Shown here one piece after another: positions 1-8,296 of a DNA stretch of 34,102 nucleotides. This stretch comes from Erysipelothrix sp. (GTDB lineage Bacteria > Bacillota_I > Bacilli_A > Erysipelotrichales > Erysipelotrichaceae). The notes beneath the pieces were generated by a model. The model had not been told where the DNA came from. It worked only from the letters and a program-made list of their open reading frames with translations, and searched no databases. Both the position numbers and the translations under genes were made by a program. The stretch is taken from contig DUUI01000039.1 in the NCBI GenBank assembly GCA_012841625.1, positions 1 to 34,102 on the forward strand. Reading direction: 5' to 3'. Every line of letters starts with the position of its first letter. The first letter of the stretch is position 1.

Positions 1-46
1 ATTGAAGTGCATCCTGTTTGAATTGTTGGTCATAGTGCTTAGCCAT
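1..46 (-). CDS. IS3-family transposase OrfA, N-terminal fragment
   Basis: Only the first 15 codons are inside the window, read leftwards from an ATG at 46-44: MAKHYDQQFKQDALQ. This resembles the start of IS3-family OrfA proteins, small helix-turn-helix DNA-binding proteins that act with OrfB to move the element. A perfect Shine-Dalgarno AGGAGG lies at 60-55, eight bases before the ATG, which fixes the start. The upstream region (47-107) matches the short leader expected between an IS end and orfA. The family call rests on a short stretch, so the subgroup is not assigned. Confidence 0.7.
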   Translation of the reverse strand, partial: MAKHYDQQFKQDALQ

Positions 47-107
47 GATTTGTTCCTCCTAGTTACTATTCTAACCTATTGGGAGAACTCTAAGTTTATT
101 CTGTCCA
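1..107 (-). mobile_element. End of an IS3-like insertion sequence (partial)
   Basis: On the minus strand the sequence from 107 downwards begins TGGACAGAATAAAC. This has the terminal TG and general look of IS3-family ends, and it leads into a transposase start at 46. The rest of the element lies outside the window, so the second inverted repeat and target duplication cannot be seen. The outer boundary (107) is inferred from the TG terminus and the switch to host-like coding sequence, and may be off by a few bases. Confidence 0.6.
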
Positions 108-1039
108 CTTTTTATACTAGCACCACAATAATAAAGCTATTAAACATTTATTTTTATTATAAAGTGAATCAATACTATCGTATTAGTGATATTTTTTTAT
201 TTGTTTTAAATCTTATCATTAGTGTCACTCTTATTATCTTTAATCATCTGTGGTCAAGCTTTTTTGTCCTTAGCTTTTCTATGTATCTTATTTATTATGG
301 CATTGAGCTCATTCTCTTAGCCTTTAGAGATAAAATGATTAAGCTACCTAGCTTTATAAGTGTGATACTTCCTTCTCAATTTGTACGATATTTAGATGAA
401 GGGCGCATTGATGCCAGTGAAGTAAGTGATTATTCAAAGAGTGACAAAACAGTGAATATCTATGTTTACTTAGGTCAAAGATTACAAGACAAAGTAGGGC
501 ATGTTGATATTGGTTATGAGAAAACTATTTATTCTTATGGAGCTCATGATCCATTTCATCGACATAAATCTTTTTTATGGGGAGATGGGGTTCTAATTAA
601 ATCTGATGAAGAAAAGTTTATTGAAACTTCATTAATGGGTGAAAACAAATCGATTATCAAATTTGTTTATCACTTAACTCAAGATGAGAGGCAAAAGCTT
701 GAGACACAAATTGAGAAACTATTAAATCAGAGTATACATCTTGATTGGCCACTTGATTTAGAGAAAGATTATTTAACAATGCTACTTCAGAATATAGGAC
801 AAGAGAATATTTCGTTTTATAAATTTGAAGAAAGTTCAATTTTCAAAACATACAATTTACTTAAAGTAAACTGTGTACTTATGGCTTTTTATCTTTTAAA
901 TAGCTCTCAAATTAAGTTATTTGATATACAGGGTTTGATTACACCTGGTTCTTACTATGAAACGCTCATGTATATTTATCGATTAGAGAATTCACCAATC
1001 AGTGATATGATTGTTTTAAAAGAGAAAGCTTTACATTAA
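108..1039 (+). CDS. Membrane protein with permuted papain-like (YiiX/LRAT-type) domain, 5' end probably lost to the IS
   Basis: The frame is open from base 2 to the stop at 1037-1039, but its first 35 codons are antisense to the IS, so the native gene begins at or after about 108. No start with a Shine-Dalgarno site is visible; the first in-frame ATG past the IS is at 281. Using codon numbers from base 2, there are two clear membrane helices (about 64-80 and 86-109) and possibly part of a third (43-53). A soluble domain follows with GHVDIGY (His167), then YSYG, and near the C-terminus an Asn-Cys pair (Cys291) at the head of a helix. A His followed by a late Cys is the order of the catalytic pair in circularly permuted NlpC/P60-like amidases and acyltransferases. 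The fold assignment is inference. The gene is most likely a 5'-truncated remnant, although a native start hidden in the fused frame cannot be excluded. Confidence 0.5.
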
Positions 1040-1057
1040 TTTATTTTAAAGTAGAAT
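1030..1057 (+). promoter_or_regulatory. Probable promoter of the MATE gene
   Basis: TTTACA (1030-1035), a 16-base spacer and TAGAAT (1052-1057) give five of six matches to each consensus hexamer. Transcription would start near 1064, just at the Shine-Dalgarno AAGGTGAT (1063-1070). The -35 lies over the end of the upstream gene. This suggests the exporter does not depend on transcription from the truncated neighbour. Confidence 0.45.
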
Positions 1058-1076
1058 GATTCAAGGTGATGAATGA

Positions 1077-2477
1077 ATGGAAAGTTTTATAAAGTTTTTA
1101 TCAGCTTCAAATTATAGAAAGAAATTAGACACAAAAATTGATCTAACAGACAAAGAAATTGTCGACAATGTAACAAAAGTTGCTTGGCCATCAATTTTTG
1201 AAGCTCTTTTTATTGCTTTAATATCGAGTGTCGACACGATTATGGTAGCCACGCTTGGGGCATTCGCAATCTCTGCGGTTGGTATTGTGAATCAACCTAG
1301 AATGTTAATGTTGGCACCTATTATGGCACTTAATATGGCGGTCACAGTTATTGTTTCTCGACGAAAAGGTCAAGACAATAAAGAAGGAGCCAATCAAATA
1401 CTTCGCAATGCGATATTACTGTGCTTTGGTTTAGCTTTAGGATTAAATCTATTAGGTTTTACCTTTGCTGAGCCATTATTAGAGTTTGCTGGAGCAAACG
1501 CTGATTATATTGCTGACTCAATTATTTATTTTAAAATCATATGTATAGGTAACTTCTTTTATTCTTTATCATTAACGATTACGGCTGCTCAAAGAGGGGT
1601 AGGTAACACGAAGATCTCAATGGTAACTAATTTAACAGCCAATCTAGTAAACATTGTATTTAACTACTTATTAATTAATGGAATATGGATTTTCCCAAGA
1701 TGGGGCATAATGGGAGCAGCAGTCGCAACTGCAATTGGAAATATCGCTGCCCTTGTACTTGCTGTTTATTCAGTGATACATCGTAGTGATTTCTTGTTTT
1801 TAGATTTAAAAGAGAAATGGACTATTCAAAAAGACAATGTAAGACAAATATTAAACATTGGATGGCCATCAATTATTGAACAAGTATTCTTAAGGATTGG
1901 TTTCTTTACATTTGCGAAACAGGTTTTCTTATTAGGGACATTGGCATCCAGTTCACACCAAATTACTATGAATATTATGCATTTATCTTTTTCAGTAGGA
2001 AATGGTCTAGCTATTGCATCAACTGCATTAGTGGGTCGTTCACTTGGACAAAAAAGAACTGACCTAGCTAAATTATATGGCAAGTCAGTTCAACATATCG
2101 GCAGAGTTTTTGCTATTATTTTAGCTTTAATAACGTTTGTTCTTAGATATCAATTCATTTCTTTATACAGTGATGATCCAGAAATTGTTAGAATCACATC
2201 TGAATTATTTATTATCTTAGCAGCAATGCTTTATTTCCAAATGTCACAAGTCATAACCATAGGTTCCTTAAGAGGGGCCGGAGATGTCCGCTTTGTAGCA
2301 GGATTATCAATGGTTTCGATTATGCTTGTTAGACCCGGTTTAACACAATTATTTGCCTATAACTTAGGTTTTGGAATCTTAGGGGCCTGGGTTGGCACCT
2401 TTATTGACCAACTTATTCGATGGGGTGCATCACTGCTTAGGTATAATTCAGGGAAATGGGTTAATGTTGAAGTTTAG
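1077..2477 (+). CDS. MATE family multidrug/cation antiporter
   Basis: A 466-residue polytopic membrane protein of normal length for the NorM/DinF-like MATE exporters, which expel drugs or metabolites in exchange for Na+ or H+. About twelve hydrophobic helices arranged as two similar halves are visible. The two repeats start alike: VAWPSIFEALFIALISSVDT near residue 36 and IGWPSIIEQVFLRIGFFTFA near residue 262. Other features are GIVNQPRMLMLAPIMALN in the first half and GSLRGAGDVR in the second. The start is the ATG at 1077, seven bases after AAGGTGAT. It converges on the next gene with the two stops overlapping by four bases (2474-2477) and no obvious terminator between them. The substrate cannot be inferred from sequence. 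Confidence 0.93.
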   Translation: MESFIKFLSASNYRKKLDTKIDLTDKEIVDNVTKVAWPSIFEALFIALISSVDTIMVATLGAFAISAVGIVNQPRMLMLAPIMALNMAVTVIVSRRKGQDNKEGANQILRNAILLCFGLALGLNLLGFTFAEPLLEFAGANADYIADSIIYFKIICIGNFFYSLSLTITAAQRGVGNTKISMVTNLTANLVNIVFNYLLINGIWIFPRWGIMGAAVATAIGNIAALVLAVYSVIHRSDFLFLDLKEKWTIQKDNVRQILNIGWPSIIEQVFLRIGFFTFAKQVFLLGTLASSSHQITMNIMHLSFSVGNGLAIASTALVGRSLGQKRTDLAKLYGKSVQHIGRVFAIILALITFVLRYQFISLYSDDPEIVRITSELFIILAAMLYFQMSQVITIGSLRGAGDVRFVAGLSMVSIMLVRPGLTQLFAYNLGFGILGAWVGTFIDQLIRWGASLLRYNSGKWVNVEV

Positions 2478-3859
2478 TCACTCATGACTGAATCCTCGTA
2501 GATTCTTATATTATCCAATTCAATAATACTAAAGTATGCTTTTGTGGCATGCTTTTTAATTTCGCTTTCATCAATTCCAAGTTCTTGTTGATATTCATTA
2601 ATGATTTCAATACCATTATCTTTCTCAGTTTTATTATGAACAACAACATTTTTTGCTGACGCGATAATCTTATCCTTCGAAGGGATAATTCCTTTACTTA
2701 AAATCAATCGATCACCTTGAGTAACATCTTTTAGTGGGAAGGGGTCTAGAATACTACTTTCGATAATAGCAGAAACTTCTTTATTCTTAATCAGATCAAA
2801 TGTTTCTCCACTTATAGTGATTTTATGTGATTCACTATGTGTTTTATAAATCGATTGATAGAACTCAACCCATTGTGCACTTACATTTTCTTTAGAATAG
2901 TAGTCACTAATATCTTTAGAATATTCTTTGGCTTTTTGATACATGTCTGTCTTTTTTGATAGTTCTTGTAACGCTTCCACAAACTGGTCATTATCATTGC
3001 CTTTAAAATACTTATTAAATAGTATGTCTTCATATAAATCTAAATTTCTAAGCAATAGTGGTACTTCCACATTACTTGCTTCAAGAATTGCCATTGGGAA
3101 TAATTCATTATATGATGGCATAAATAAACAATCAGCTATGTTAAACATATGATTCATTTGTTCACGAGGAATAATATTAGTGAAGGTAACATTGCTTGGT
3201 GGGTTTTCAACAACATCTTTAAGTTCTTTATACCCATCAGTAATGGCTCCAAAAGAAAAACCTCCAGCCCAAACAAATTGAATATCTGGACATCTCTTGG
3301 CGACTTCAACAAAATCTAGAACACCTTTGCGGGTTTGAACTTGACCGACACCGATTACTGTGAATTTATCTAAATCTAAATCAAATTGTTCTTTTGTTTT
3401 AATAATCTCTTCGTCAGGAAGAATATAAAAATCATCCTTTGAGACATAGTTAGGAATGTACTTGATTCGATCTGGTGTTATACCGAAAGTTGTTAATGGC
3501 TCAATAAAAATTGGATTAACAACAACGAGATAGTCTGCTGATTTATAGAAATCTAAAAAATACATTTTAAAAATATCCATAATCGGTTTTGGGAATTTAA
3601 TACTACCTTGAAGTGTTTCTGGTAAGAAGTGTACATGCATAACTGAAATGGTGTTACTGTTTTTGATTCTTAAATACATAAATGGATCAATTTGGTGAAA
3701 GTGATTAATATCTCCGTCTTTTTTTGAGTTCTCAGTAATGACAAACACTTCTTGGGTCATTTCTTTCAGCAGATTAATCTGCTCCTTGGTTGCGGATGCG
3801 ACACCTTGACCAGAAGGCTGTGATGTCATGTGCAACATATTTATTGTTAGCTTTTTCAT
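2474..3859 (-). CDS. GT4 glycosyltransferase (diacylglycerol glucosyltransferase-like) with C-terminal ASCH/PUA-like domain
   Basis: A 461-residue protein. Residues 1 to about 340 form a GT-B glycosyltransferase of family GT4 with the EX7E motif NELFPMAILEAS, a phosphate-contact region VIGVGQVQTRKGVLDF, and an N-terminal half resembling firmicute glycolipid synthases (LafA/BgsB and alMGS-like), which transfer glucose from UDP-glucose to diacylglycerol at the membrane face. After about residue 345 comes a roughly 115-residue extension (SGETFDLIKNKEVSAIIES, QGDRLILSKG, YFSIIELDNIRIYED). Its strand pattern and GD motif resemble ASCH domains of the PUA fold, normally linked to RNA binding. No Shine-Dalgarno site precedes the ATG at 3859, and the predicted transcript starts at that ATG. 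GT4 membership is firm, the lipid acceptor is inferred, and the ASCH label is a profile-level guess. Confidence 0.85.
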   Translation of the reverse strand: MKKLTINMLHMTSQPSGQGVASATKEQINLLKEMTQEVFVITENSKKDGDINHFHQIDPFMYLRIKNSNTISVMHVHFLPETLQGSIKFPKPIMDIFKMYFLDFYKSADYLVVVNPIFIEPLTTFGITPDRIKYIPNYVSKDDFYILPDEEIIKTKEQFDLDLDKFTVIGVGQVQTRKGVLDFVEVAKRCPDIQFVWAGGFSFGAITDGYKELKDVVENPPSNVTFTNIIPREQMNHMFNIADCLFMPSYNELFPMAILEASNVEVPLLLRNLDLYEDILFNKYFKGNDNDQFVEALQELSKKTDMYQKAKEYSKDISDYYSKENVSAQWVEFYQSIYKTHSESHKITISGETFDLIKNKEVSAIIESSILDPFPLKDVTQGDRLILSKGIIPSKDKIIASAKNVVVHNKTEKDNGIEIINEYQQELGIDESEIKKHATKAYFSIIELDNIRIYEDSVMSD

Positions 3860-3865
3860 AAATCT

Positions 3866-3894
3866 AGTTTATCCTAATTCGAAAGAATGTTCAA
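3866..3894 (-). promoter_or_regulatory. Promoter of the minus-strand glycosyltransferase; leaderless geometry
   Basis: On the minus strand, TTGAAC (3894-3889), a 17-base spacer and TAAACT (3871-3866) precede the ATG at 3859 by only six bases. The expected first transcribed base is therefore the A of the start codon, and no Shine-Dalgarno site is present. Confidence 0.5.
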
Positions 3895-3910
3895 TTACTG
3901 TTCTTACAGT

Positions 3911-3932
3911 TAACTTTGTGTAACTTTTTGTG
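3911..3932 (+). repeat. Tandem TAACTTT(TT)GTG repeat upstream of nifJ, possible operator
   Basis: TAACTTTGTG (3911-3920) is followed directly by TAACTTTTTGTG (3921-3932). The pair lies roughly 33-54 bases upstream of the nifJ -10, where activators or redox repressors usually bind, and within the divergent region shared with the glycosyltransferase promoter. TTGTGAA-like half sites recall Rex or CRP/FNR sites, but no palindrome is formed, so the binding protein is unknown. Confidence 0.35.
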
Positions 3933-3941
3933 AAAATCATC

Positions 3942-3970
3942 TAGATTTTAGGTCTTATGTGTACTATAAT
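3942..3970 (+). promoter_or_regulatory. Promoter of nifJ
   Basis: A perfect TATAAT lies at 3965-3970. The hexamer 17 bases upstream, TAGATT (3942-3947), is a poor -35, which fits a promoter needing an activator at the tandem repeat just upstream. The start would be near 3977, giving a leader of about 27 bases with AGGAGG at 3989-3994. Confidence 0.5.
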
Positions 3971-4003
3971 AAAAGAGGTTAGTTAAATAGGAGGAACAAT
4001 TGA

Positions 4004-7000
4004 ATGTCTAATAACAAGAATTACATGACAATTGATGGAAATACAGCTGCATCGCATGTTTCGTATGCGTTCACTGAGTTTTCAGCCATTTATCCGATTA
4101 CTCCATCCTCAACAATGGGTGAATTAATCGATGCATGGTCGTCTCAAGGGCGTAAAAATCTTTGGGGTAATGAAGTCAAAGTTGTTGAAATGCAGTCTGA
4201 AGGTGGAGCAGCAGCAGCTGTTCACGGTGCTTTACAGGCAGGAACATTATCGACATCTTTCACAGCGTCTCAGGGATTATTATTAATGCTTCCTAACTTA
4301 TATAAATGGGTTGGAGAGCTATTACCTGGAGTCTTACATATTGCAGCTAGAAGTATCGCAAACCGTTCACTTTCAATCTTTGGTGATCATAACGATATCT
4401 ATGCAGCACGTCCTACTGGAGTGGCGATGATTTCATCTCACTCAGTACAAGAATCAATGGATTTAGCAGGTGTTGCACACTTATCTGCTATTAAAGCGTC
4501 TTATCCATTCATTCACTTCTTTGATGGATTTAGAACTTCTCACGAAATTCAAAAAGTTGAAGAAATTGATCTTGAAGCACTTAAAGGCTTAATTGATCAA
4601 GAAGCTTTGGAAAAATTCAGAGCATCGGCACTTAACCCACACACAAATCCTGTGACTCGTGGTGGTGCAGAAAATGATGATATTTCATTCCAAGGTCAAG
4701 AAGCTGCGAACTTACATGCAGCAAATGTCATCACAGTTGTTGATGATTATATGAAAGAAATTTCAAAACTAACAGGTCGTCATTATGCACCATTTGTGTA
4801 TTATGGACATCCTGAAGCTGACAGAGTCTTAGTTGCGATGGGTTCTGTGACTCAAGCAATTGAAGAAGTTGTTGATGCAATGAATGAAAATGGCGAAAAA
4901 GTTGGTCTTATTAAAGTTCACTTATATCGTCCATTCTCAATTGAACATATTAAAGCAGTTGTCCCTGCATCTGTTAAGAAGATTGCTGTCTTAGATAGAA
5001 CTAAAGAACAAGGTGCTAGTGAGCCTCTATACTTAGATGTACATCACGCTTTATCAAATCATAATGATATCGAATTAATTATTGGTGGACGTTATGGATT
5101 ATCAAGTAAAGACACTCAACCAAATGAATTAAAAGCTGTTTATGATCACTTAAATGCTGAAAATCCATTTGATGGCTTTACAATTAGTATTATTGATGAC
5201 GTTACTCATAAATCACTTAAAGCTGATGAAAACTTTGAAGTCAAGAGAACTTCTTCTGGAGCTATCTTCTTTGGTTTAGGTTCAGACGGAACTGTTTCAG
5301 CTAATAAATCATCAATCAAGATTATTGGTGATCACACAGATTTATATTCTCAAGCATACTTTGCCTATGACTCTCGTAAGGCTGGAGGAGCGACTCGTTC
5401 ATTCTTACGTTTTGGTCCAGAACCAATTAAGTCAACTTATTATGTTAAAGATGCTGACTTCATCTCTTGTTCACTTGATTCATATTTAGTTCGCTATAAT
5501 ATGCTTGATGGACTTAAGAAGGGTGGTACTTTCTTATTAAATACAACCTTTACAGAAGATGAAATTACTGATCGTTTACCTAATCGTGTAAAAAAACAAT
5601 TAGCTGATCGTGATGCTAAGATGTATATTATTGATGCAACTGAAATTGCTGAAGAAATTGGTATGGGTCGTCATACAAATACAATCCTACAATCATCTTT
5701 CTTCGCCTTGAACCCTCAAATTATTCCTTATGAAGATGCCTTAACTTATATGAAGGATATGGCAACTCAAACATATGGTAGTAAGGGACAAGACATTGTT
5801 GAACTTAACCATTTAGCGATTGATAAAGGAAAAGATGGTTTAATTGAAATTCCAGTTGATCCAGCTTGGAAAGAATTAAGTACAGGCCGCGTTATGGCTG
5901 CAACAGGGGATTCATATTATGATGACTTTGTTAATCCAATTAACGCATTAGAAGGATATGATGTTCCAACATCAGTATTCCTTAATGAAGGTATTTTAGA
6001 TGGAAGCTTCCATAATAACTCTGCCTTTAATGAGCATCGTGCAATCGCAACGAATGTTCCTGTCTGGTATCCAGAGAATTGTATCCAATGTGGATTCTGT
6101 TCATTTGTTTGTCCGCACTCAACGATTCGTACTTTCTTATTAGATGAAAACGAAGTTAAGAATGCGCCAATGGAATTTGAAACACTTAAACCTGTTGGTA
6201 AGGGTGTTGATCACCTATACTACCGTGTTCAAGTCTCTCCAGACAACTGCGTAGGATGTGGATTATGTTCTGTTGAGTGTCCTGGTAAAGCTGGTAAGAA
6301 GGCTTTAGTTATGAAGGATATTCACGAATCATTAGAATTCGCACCACTTGCTAATTATATTTTTAAAGAAACACGCTATAAATCAGAATTCTTTCCAACT
6401 GACTCAATCAAGGGTTCTCAATTCTTAATGCCTTACTTTGAAAACTCTGGAGCATGTGCCGGTTGTGGTGAAACTCCTTACTATCGTTTAGCGTCACAAC
6501 TATTTGGTCGTGATATGTTGATTGCTAACGCAACAGGTTGTTCTTCAATCTATTGTGGATCAACTCCTTCAAGTCCATTTGTTAAAGATAAACAAGGTGA
6601 GGGTATTGCTTGGGCTAACTCATTATTTGAGGACAATGCTGAATACGGATTTGGTATGAAGGCTGCTCAAGAATTTAAATCAGCTTCAATCTTAACAATT
6701 GCTGAAAAACTTCAAAAAGAAGAAGCTACTGCTGCTGACTTAAAAGAAAAATTAGCAGAGTATGTTGGAGTTAAGGGCAATCGTGATCAAGAAAGAGAAG
6801 TTGTTGGTGATCTTGTGACTCTACTTAAGAATTCAGATTCACCTATGGCTCAAGAATTACTTGCTTATGAAAGAGACTTGGTTTCTAAATCAGTCTGGAT
6901 CATTGGTGGAGATGGATGGGCATATGACATTGGCTTTGGTGGATTAGACCACGTTATTGCTAATAATCTAGATGTTAATATCCTAATTCTTGATACAGAA

Positions 7001-7537
7001 GTTTACTCAAACACTGGTGGACAAGCATCTAAGGCTTCTCCAACAGCAGCCATTGCTAAATTCGCAGCTTCTGGTAAAGAGACAGCGAAGAAAGACATTG
7101 GTATGATTGCTATGACTTATGGTCATGTCTATGTGGCATCAATTTCTATGGGAGCTAATCGTGTTCAAACAATTAAAGCCCTTAAGGAAGCTGAAGCATA
7201 CAATGGGCCTTCATTAGTTATTGCTTATTCTCCATGTATTGAGCATGGTATTAAGGGTGGCTTAAGTAATCACCAAATTCAACAAAAGATGGCCGTTGAA
7301 AGTGGCTACTGGACATTATTCCGTTACAATCCAGACAATGAAGAGAAACCTCTAACAATTGACAGCAGAAAACCTGATTTCACGAAGTATAAAGACTTTG
7401 TTCTAACAAATCGTCGTTATAATCAACTTGAATCAGTCAATCCTGAGCATGCCGATGCATTATTAACTCGCTCTGCTAAGGAAGCTGAAAGACGTTATCG
7501 TCAACTAGTTAAGTTCTCACAACCATTTGTTGATTAA
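4004..7537 (+). CDS. nifJ: Pyruvate:ferredoxin (flavodoxin) oxidoreductase
   Basis: A 1177-residue single-chain PFOR, the full length for the homodimeric bacterial enzyme. It oxidises pyruvate with CoA to acetyl-CoA and CO2 and passes electrons to ferredoxin or flavodoxin in the cytoplasm. The N-terminal domain has the pyruvate/CoA-binding pattern (AIYPITPSSTMGE, GDHNDIYAARPTG). Two ferredoxin-type clusters follow: C693/C696/C699/C703 (CIQCGFCSFVCP) and C749/C752/C755/C759 (CVGCGLCSVECP). The proximal cluster and thiamine diphosphate domain begins at C818/C821 (GACAGCGETPYYR), with the TPP motif GGDGWAYDIG at about 968-977 and YSNTGGQASKASPTA downstream. AGGAGG lies nine bases before the ATG. 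The gene is followed by a hairpin and then an ABC transporter. All cluster ligands are present, so it should be active. Confidence 0.98.
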   Translation: MSNNKNYMTIDGNTAASHVSYAFTEFSAIYPITPSSTMGELIDAWSSQGRKNLWGNEVKVVEMQSEGGAAAAVHGALQAGTLSTSFTASQGLLLMLPNLYKWVGELLPGVLHIAARSIANRSLSIFGDHNDIYAARPTGVAMISSHSVQESMDLAGVAHLSAIKASYPFIHFFDGFRTSHEIQKVEEIDLEALKGLIDQEALEKFRASALNPHTNPVTRGGAENDDISFQGQEAANLHAANVITVVDDYMKEISKLTGRHYAPFVYYGHPEADRVLVAMGSVTQAIEEVVDAMNENGEKVGLIKVHLYRPFSIEHIKAVVPASVKKIAVLDRTKEQGASEPLYLDVHHALSNHNDIELIIGGRYGLSSKDTQPNELKAVYDHLNAENPFDGFTISIIDDVTHKSLKADENFEVKRTSSGAIFFGLGSDGTVSANKSSIKIIGDHTDLYSQAYFAYDSRKAGGATRSFLRFGPEPIKSTYYVKDADFISCSLDSYLVRYNMLDGLKKGGTFLLNTTFTEDEITDRLPNRVKKQLADRDAKMYIIDATEIAEEIGMGRHTNTILQSSFFALNPQIIPYEDALTYMKDMATQTYGSKGQDIVELNHLAIDKGKDGLIEIPVDPAWKELSTGRVMAATGDSYYDDFVNPINALEGYDVPTSVFLNEGILDGSFHNNSAFNEHRAIATNVPVWYPENCIQCGFCSFVCPHSTIRTFLLDENEVKNAPMEFETLKPVGKGVDHLYYRVQVSPDNCVGCGLCSVECPGKAGKKALVMKDIHESLEFAPLANYIFKETRYKSEFFPTDSIKGSQFLMPYFENSGACAGCGETPYYRLASQLFGRDMLIANATGCSSIYCGSTPSSPFVKDKQGEGIAWANSLFEDNAEYGFGMKAAQEFKSASILTIAEKLQKEEATAADLKEKLAEYVGVKGNRDQEREVVGDLVTLLKNSDSPMAQELLAYERDLVSKSVWIIGGDGWAYDIGFGGLDHVIANNLDVNILILDTEVYSNTGGQASKASPTAAIAKFAASGKETAKKDIGMIAMTYGHVYVASISMGANRVQTIKALKEAEAYNGPSLVIAYSPCIEHGIKGGLSNHQIQQKMAVESGYWTLFRYNPDNEEKPLTIDSRKPDFTKYKDFVLTNRRYNQLESVNPEHADALLTRSAKEAERRYRQLVKFSQPFVD

Positions 7538-7552
7538 TAAAAATTAATAGTT

Positions 7553-7577
7553 AGGGACTGGCAACAGTCCCTTTTTT
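7553..7577 (+). terminator. Rho-independent terminator or attenuator after nifJ
   Basis: AGGGACTG (7553-7560), loop GCAA, CAGTCCCT (7565-7572), then a run of six T. It ends only five bases before the AGGAG (7582-7586) of the next gene, leaving no room for a promoter between them. Downstream genes are therefore read either by leakage through this hairpin or from a promoter inside nifJ. Confidence 0.85.
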
Positions 7578-7594
7578 AAACAGGAGAAACAATT

Positions 7595-8296
7595 ATGATA
7601 GAGGTCAAACATTTAACGAAAAAGTATGGAAAACTAGTAGCTGTGGATAACATTAACCTAACAGCTTATGATGGGCAGATTACAATATTGTTAGGTCCTA
7701 ATGGTGCAGGGAAATCAACCACCTTAAAATCCATTGTAGGATTACTCAGACATGAAGGTGATATTTTTATTGATGGTTATGAAAATACAAGTTTAAAAGC
7801 TAAGAAACATTTTGGGTATGTGTCTGAACTTCCTGCATTTTATGACTTACTTACCATTGATGAACACTTAGAGTTTATTGCCAAGGCGTATCAATTAGTT
7901 GATTACTCGCAGCGAAAAGAACAATTGTTGAAACAATTTGATTTAGAAGATAAAAGAAGTAAGATTGCTAAAGAACTTTCAAAAGGGATGACTCAAAAAC
8001 TTTCTCTTTGTTGCGCCTTATTAATAGACCCACAAACAATCTTAGTTGATGAACCAATGATTGGCTTAGACCCATTAGCAATTGATCAGGTATTGAAATC
8101 TTTAGTGAGTTTAAAGAATGAGGGCAAGGCAGTCTTTATGAGTACACATATCATCGATATGATTGATGATATATGGGATGTTGCTTATATAATGGATAAT
8201 GCTAAAATTGTCAAAGTCGTGAATCGAGATGAACTTCAGGAGAACCAAAGTCTTAAACAATTGTTCTTTGAGTATACTGGAGCCAATCATGAATAA
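7595..8296 (+). CDS. ABC transporter ATP-binding protein
   Basis: A 233-residue ATPase subunit of an exporter-type ABC transporter. The Walker A is GPNGAGKST (34-42), the signature region LSKGMTQKLSL lies near 129, the Walker B ILVDEPMIGLDP near 147-158, and the switch histidine in MSTHIID. The signature serine-glycine is LSKGM rather than the classic LSGGQ, a common variant in two-component exporters of the EcsA/CcmA-like type. AGGAG precedes the ATG by eight bases. Its stop overlaps the start of the permease gene by eight bases, so the two are translated together. The cargo is unknown. Confidence 0.93.
   Translation: MIEVKHLTKKYGKLVAVDNINLTAYDGQITILLGPNGAGKSTTLKSIVGLLRHEGDIFIDGYENTSLKAKKHFGYVSELPAFYDLLTIDEHLEFIAKAYQLVDYSQRKEQLLKQFDLEDKRSKIAKELSKGMTQKLSLCCALLIDPQTILVDEPMIGLDPLAIDQVLKSLVSLKNEGKAVFMSTHIIDMIDDIWDVAYIMDNAKIVKVVNRDELQENQSLKQLFFEYTGANHE

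Noticed and set aside
1826-2083. Minus-strand frame of 85 codons inside the MATE gene
   Set aside because: Antisense to a clear membrane transporter with no start signal; a shadow frame.
2471-2487. Small inverted repeat AGTCA/TGACT at the convergent MATE and glycosyltransferase ends
   Set aside because: Only five pairs and no T run on either strand; not good enough to call a terminator.
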